Program-made: the position numbers and the translations under genes
Assembly (NCBI GenBank): GCA_023212645.1
Contig: JALBYC010000002.1
Coordinates: 372,001-436,000 of the forward strand
Direction: 5' to 3'
Source: Farysia itapuensis
Taxonomy: Eukaryota > Basidiomycota > Ustilaginomycetes > Ustilaginales > Ustilaginaceae
DNA length: 64,000 nt
Notes under the pieces: model-generated
What the model saw: the letters and a program-made list of their open reading frames with translations, nothing else
Told to the model about the DNA's origin: nothing
Database searches by the model: none
Shown here: piece after piece, positions 60,540 to 64,000 of the stretch
How the letters are laid out: every line of letters starts with the position of its first letter
Position numbering within the stretch: the first letter of the stretch is position 1

Positions 60540-60629
60540 TGAACCCAACCCGATTTGAACGGATGACCTTTGGAAGATTCCAATGTGGTTGTACTGGAAG
60601 CCAACGCTCTACCGCTGAGCTATGGGTCC
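60540..60629 (-). tRNA. Intron-containing tRNA, probably tRNA-Trp (CCA)
   Basis: Read on the minus strand, the gene folds as a full cloverleaf: acceptor GGACCCA/TGGGTTC (one G-T pair) with discriminator A; TA; D-arm GCTC-AGCGGTA-GAGC; G26; anticodon stem TTGGC with TCCAA (four pairs and a C-U at 31-39); variable AGGTC; T-arm ATCCG-TTCAAAT-CGGGT. An 18-nt intron (60576-60593) sits after position 37, the canonical place; intron TGGAA can pair with the anticodon-loop TTCCA as in fungal pre-tRNAs. Counting places CCA at 34-36 after T33, hence Trp. A shift by one would read TCC (Gly), which fits the D- and anticodon-stem geometry less well. The mature tRNA is 72 nt before CCA addition. Confidence 0.88.
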
Positions 60630-60764
60630 TTCGCAATAGGGTCGAGTCAGACCATTGCGTATATATTTCGCATTAGCAAGATCACATTGTCTCCAAAATG
60701 TTGAGGAAGAGTCGGCCTACTCTTCCAAGAAGAATTTACATGAGTCTGTTTGTTGTCGATCAAT

Positions 60765-61559
60765 ATGAGTGGCCAAGCCGCCAAAGTTCTGTACAGGGGC
60801 CCCCCCGGTATGAAGAAGGAGCTCTACTACTTCGTTGGAGCTGTCTTTACGGGAACAGGCTGCTACCAAGGATACCTGCTCTCCCAGCACCTGACGCTAC
60901 CCACGAACCGAGATTGGTCAAACGCAGAGCTTTCTTCGCCAGTGGCACGTTATGTCGTTGGCACTGCAGTAGCAATCACCGGAGCCAGTCTCGGCTTCTT
61001 CTTTATGTATAGTCCCTCAAGACTTGGCACGAGAGTGACGTTCTATCCCGCGACGCAAACAGTCGGGATTCGCACAGCAACGCGACCGCTGCGAGCGTTC
61101 CTGCCACCTTCCCTACGCAGAGCGGATAGCACTCCAATCAATCCTCTGGACGTCAAAGAACAGCTGTTTCCATGGGAGATGCTCTATCGACGTGATGGAA
61201 CGTCTGCAGTCGAGATCGAGCGCTACGGTCAAGGCAAATCTATACCAGTCGCCACAGCGCAGACTTCCAAGAAGAAAAAGGTACCCTCATCGATATTGCT
61301 CGGTAAAGCCAACGCTATTGGGTTTCAGCTCGAAGCCGCACCCGTCAGTCTACACCAGGCGCAGACGAAGAACATGTACAAGCAAGGTTGGGCCAACTTC
61401 AAGCTGGGTCTGCGTGGGAAGACCGACTGGTCACCTGTTGCTGGAGAAACTGGTCTTTCGGGGAGAGAAGAACAAGCAAAGCTGACGATGCACCCCAAAG
61501 ACCCATGGTTCCTCGATCGACCCAACTTTGATAGATTATTCCCTACTCGACAAAGGTAG
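60765..61559 (+). CDS. Two-membrane-segment protein, possibly TMEM223-like mitochondrial
   Basis: One exon, 264 residues. A start at 60765 (MSGQAAKVLYRGPPGMKKEL) is preferred to 60750. Two hydrophobic segments are clear: LYYFVGAVFTGTGCYQGYLL (about 20-39) and YVVGTAVAITGASLGFFFMY (about 63-82), directly followed by SPSRLGTRVTFYPATQTVGI, a beta-rich part. The rest is soluble, basic, and ends FLDRPNFDRLFPTRQR. Two close helices followed by a strand-rich domain with basic residues recall the TMEM223/Mrx family of mitochondrial inner-membrane assembly proteins; this is inference from layout, not from a signature. Its 5' end lies 135 bp from the tRNA gene. Confidence 0.6.
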   Translation: MSGQAAKVLYRGPPGMKKELYYFVGAVFTGTGCYQGYLLSQHLTLPTNRDWSNAELSSPVARYVVGTAVAITGASLGFFFMYSPSRLGTRVTFYPATQTVGIRTATRPLRAFLPPSLRRADSTPINPLDVKEQLFPWEMLYRRDGTSAVEIERYGQGKSIPVATAQTSKKKKVPSSILLGKANAIGFQLEAAPVSLHQAQTKNMYKQGWANFKLGLRGKTDWSPVAGETGLSGREEQAKLTMHPKDPWFLDRPNFDRLFPTRQR

Positions 61560-61619
61560 ACGTCACCCTAACGCAGATCGCAAAGCTTTATGTCTGTGAC
61601 TTCTAGTGGCATGACTGCT

Positions 61620-62429
61620 CTACTGCTCCTTGACGTATTGCTGGTAGCGCTGATACAGACTGTCTTTGTTTGTGCTACCAGCAAACAACTCGCGCAGCCT
61701 GTCCCGATTGAGATACGTGTGATCGTTCCAGTGAAAGCCTATGAACAGGATCTGCATCAGTAAGTGCTCGTGTATTTCGACTAGCATCACGACTTACCCG
61801 GTGTGACGACCTCGGAGATCAGCGCACCGACTTTGCCTTCCTCAGCCGTTCCACTTCGTGCCGCCATTCGGTCCTCGGAGGGAATCTCGCTCACCTTCCA
61901 CCACCCTCCTTCTACCATGAGCTGTCGAACTTCGCCATTGGCAAGATCATCGCCCATCACGACTGTCTTGATCAGGGGGTCTCCTTGGTCATCTACCAAG
62001 CCCTACCTAATGGCGGCTTAGCCGAAATCAGGGTATACTTTGATCGACCGGCATGATGCACATGCATTGTCGACGATCTGTTCAGATGGAATACTCCCAA
62101 ATCGCTCGACCACGTCTTGAAGACATCAGGTGACGATCCATCTGAGATCGGCTTTTCTGGCACCCCTGCAAATTTGTGGCACAGTAGATAGTAAATGCAG
62201 GTAGCAATGGGACGATCTTCGCTATCAGCCGCAAAAGGCGACTTCATCGTCTCGTCCATCACCCAAGTCACGGCGAAAAAGCCGCCCTCGCTTCACAATT
62301 AAAGGCACATAGTTCATCAGCAAGCGTCGCTCGATCGTTGTGGCTGCAAGTCGCTTACGGGTGTGGCTCTAGCTTGTAGCGCCGGATAAGCTCTTCATTG
62401 GTCTGCGGGTAATGGTACAGCTGTGTCAT
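61620..62429 (-). CDS. DUF985 (Cupin_5) family protein with a frame break or ultra-short intron
   Basis: Members are small beta-barrel cupins of poorly known function (yeast YML079w type). Exons: 62429-62359, 62290-62007, about 61992-61798, and 61738-61620. Introns 1 (68 nt) and last (59 nt, GTAAGT) are normal. Exon 1 ends YKLEPHP and joins EGGFFAVTWVMDETM, the family signature LEPHPEGG; then ATCIYYLLC, MHVHHAGRSKYTLIS, TVVMGDDLANGEVRQLMVEG, GWWKVSEIP and ALISEVVTPGFHWNDHTYL. Between SAKPPL and GDPLIKTVVMG the frame shifts: the two parts can be joined by removing 14 nt (61993-62006), which has GT...AG ends but is too short for known fungal introns; 23-, 26- or 44-nt choices also restore the frame. 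A one-base indel is the alternative. With the 14-nt removal the protein is 222 residues. Confidence 0.7.
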
Positions 62430-62613
62430 GATCGCTACAAGGCACACTGTGTTCTGCCTCCACTTTTGAGGCGTGTTTGTGTAACTTTCTCAAAAGCTTC
62501 GTGACATAAGTTAAATCACACACGTCAAGCTTTCCTTTGTTCTCGATCAGCGGCATTCCCAACTGCCAAAGTATATGTCAGAGCTGCTTCGCTAGTGAAC
62601 CATTTGACCGGCC

Positions 62614-64000
62614 ATGTCTCGACAGAGCGATGCTTCGGCGTCGTTACTGGAACCTCTGACCCGGTCAATACAGCACCCTGCAGTACGATGGTTCCTGCTT
62701 TTAGGTCTAGGAACAAGCTCTCTATTCTTGGCGACTCGGTTTGGTTCCTTTTTCAATCGCTTGCCACCGCCCACCCCGAAAGAGTCTGACATCAAGCCAT
62801 CCGCTCAGAGCAAGAAAGATCGCCAGAAGGAGGAGGCTGAACTTGTCGCCATTTTCTGGGACGTGGACAATTGCGCGCCGCCTACTGGTTCTTCTGGACG
62901 CTCAGTCGCTTTGGCTGTTCGAAGCTCGATTCAGAAGCTCAATGCAGGGCCTATCGTCAGCTTCAAGGCCTATCTAGAGCTGTCATCCGAGACCACTGTG
63001 CCGAATGCAACTCAAGTCCAGCTCAGAAGTGAGCTTCAAGGATGTGGCGTCAGCCTAATCGACACTCCAAAAAGTGGTCGCAAGGATGTCGCTGACAAGA
63101 TGATGATCACTGACCTTTTGGCTTTCGCCATCGATCAGCCAGCTCCTGCAACAATTGTGCTCATCTCGGGGGATCGCGATTTTGCCTATCCGCTGGGAAT
63201 CCTGCGAAATCGAGGATACGAGATTGTGCTCATCGTCCCACCGATAGGTGCTGTTCCGATCCTGGAAGCATCTGCCAACGTTGTCATGTCCTGGAGGCAG
63301 GACGTGCTTGGTGTAGAGCGCAATGCAGCTGGCAAACCATACAGCAGCTACTCGCATCAGGGACCTTCTACTCCGGTCAAGTCTAGTGTTCCTGCCACCT
63401 CGACATCTTCAGCTTCTCCACTTCCCAACCAGCCAAATGGACTGCGTCGACCCGATCGTCGCCCTTCTATCCGTACCATGGAAATCTTTGGCTCTCTGAT
63501 CTCGCTGCTCGAGCAACTGCGCAAAGACGGCCATACTAAACCGCTGCGGTCGCACGTCGCTGCGCGTTTAGTGTCCCTGGACCGTAATGTCTTCACCCGC
63601 GCCGGTGCATCCCGATGGGCAGAATTCGCCGCAGTGGCGGAAGCTGCTGATATTGTCACGCTGGGCACATCTGGTGGACCCGGTACGGAGTGGGTTGCTC
63701 TGAAAGACGTTTCGCACGCCCCGTCCAAGCCTGCAGCTACATTCATCTCGAGCCCATCAACGCCCAGCCGAAATACCGCCGTCGCTCAAGCAACTTCAAC
63801 TCCAACTAACCGTGCGGCTACAGATATTCGCCCCTTTCAACCGCTAATTGAAATCTGCAAAGAGCTCATGGCACAGGGCAACTCGAAGCCGCTGTGCAGT
63901 GCCGTCGCTGCTCAGATCTCGATTCTAGAGCGCAGAGGAATCGTTAATACATACGCTATGGCGAAAGTCCCGAATTGGACCGAATACATCGCCGCCGCAG
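62614..64000 (+). CDS. Membrane-anchored NYN-domain ribonuclease with LOTUS-like repeats (partial)
   Basis: The frame is open from the ATG at 62614 to the window edge (462 codons); the 3' end is missing. Stops lie just upstream in this frame, and the start gives MSRQSDASASLLEPLTRSIQ. A single hydrophobic segment follows at about 25-45 (WFLLLGLGTSSLFLATRFGS), so the protein is probably membrane-tethered. The NYN domain (about 80-220) shows its acidic residues: VAIFWDVDNCAPP, GRKDVADKMMITDLLAFA and IVLISGDRDFAYPLG. Two related segments then occur about 120 residues apart: EQLRKDGHTKPLRSHVAARL and KELMAQGNSKPLCSAVAAQI, each followed by a WAEF/WTEY element. They resemble OST-HTH/LOTUS RNA-binding modules seen with NYN domains in MARF1-type proteins. 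Confidence 0.8.
   Translation, partial: MSRQSDASASLLEPLTRSIQHPAVRWFLLLGLGTSSLFLATRFGSFFNRLPPPTPKESDIKPSAQSKKDRQKEEAELVAIFWDVDNCAPPTGSSGRSVALAVRSSIQKLNAGPIVSFKAYLELSSETTVPNATQVQLRSELQGCGVSLIDTPKSGRKDVADKMMITDLLAFAIDQPAPATIVLISGDRDFAYPLGILRNRGYEIVLIVPPIGAVPILEASANVVMSWRQDVLGVERNAAGKPYSSYSHQGPSTPVKSSVPATSTSSASPLPNQPNGLRRPDRRPSIRTMEIFGSLISLLEQLRKDGHTKPLRSHVAARLVSLDRNVFTRAGASRWAEFAAVAEAADIVTLGTSGGPGTEWVALKDVSHAPSKPAATFISSPSTPSRNTAVAQATSTPTNRAATDIRPFQPLIEICKELMAQGNSKPLCSAVAAQISILERRGIVNTYAMAKVPNWTEYIAAA

Overview
The window is nuclear DNA of a basidiomycete fungus. This rests on the protein set (fungal BYE1, SEC2, SET9, UGO1, GDA1 and MON2 types), short GT-AG introns with CTGAC-like branch sites, and an intron-containing nuclear tRNA gene. 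Genes are dense and intron-poor: most are single exons, and all but two of the introns placed with confidence are 59-79 nt. An intron-poor lineage such as Ustilaginomycotina or a compact Pucciniomycotina would fit, but no marker places it more precisely. I see no mobile element, CRISPR array, rRNA gene, virus or toxin gene. Almost everything is conserved eukaryotic housekeeping.

Layout. 1-16 kb: LTN1 (partial, -), BYE1 (+), TOM40 (+), FCF1 (-), an unknown membrane protein (-), GSK3 (-), GPD1 (+) and a disordered protein with actin-patch kinase motifs whose start codon appears split by an intron (-). 16-35 kb: SEC2 Rab GEF (+), a Sec7-PH Arf GEF (+), a C2H2 zinc-finger protein (-), a 2.26 kb gap without a recognisable gene that carries a (GCTTT)n microsatellite, NAD kinase (-) and GDA1 apyrase (+). 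35-48 kb: PRO3 (-), RPT3 (-) head-to-head with a twin-CX9C mitochondrial protein (+), a coiled-coil protein (-), the SET9 histone H4K20 methyltransferase (+), HRD1 (-) and an RNase P/MRP Rpr2/Rpp21-type subunit (+). 48-64 kb: a coiled-coil single-pass membrane protein (-), MON2 (+), a secreted eight-cysteine protein (-), UGO1 (-), a 59-residue stress-type protein (-), a tRNA gene (probably Trp), a two-membrane-segment protein (+), a DUF985 cupin (-) and a membrane-anchored NYN-domain RNase (+, partial).

Genes are mostly arranged as divergent pairs sharing 0.2-0.6 kb promoters and convergent pairs with short 3' spacers; there are no operons. Several functions recur: protein quality control (LTN1, RPT3, HRD1), membrane-traffic GEFs and relatives (SEC2, Sec7-PH, MON2), mitochondrial proteins (TOM40, UGO1, the CX9C protein) and RNA processing (FCF1, the Rpr2-type subunit, the NYN protein). 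I read this as ordinary gene order, not a system. The items most worth a second look are the membrane-anchored NYN protein, the reading-frame break with GT-AG boundaries in the DUF985 gene, the start codon split by an intron at 16.3-16.4 kb, and the uncharacterised secreted and membrane proteins.
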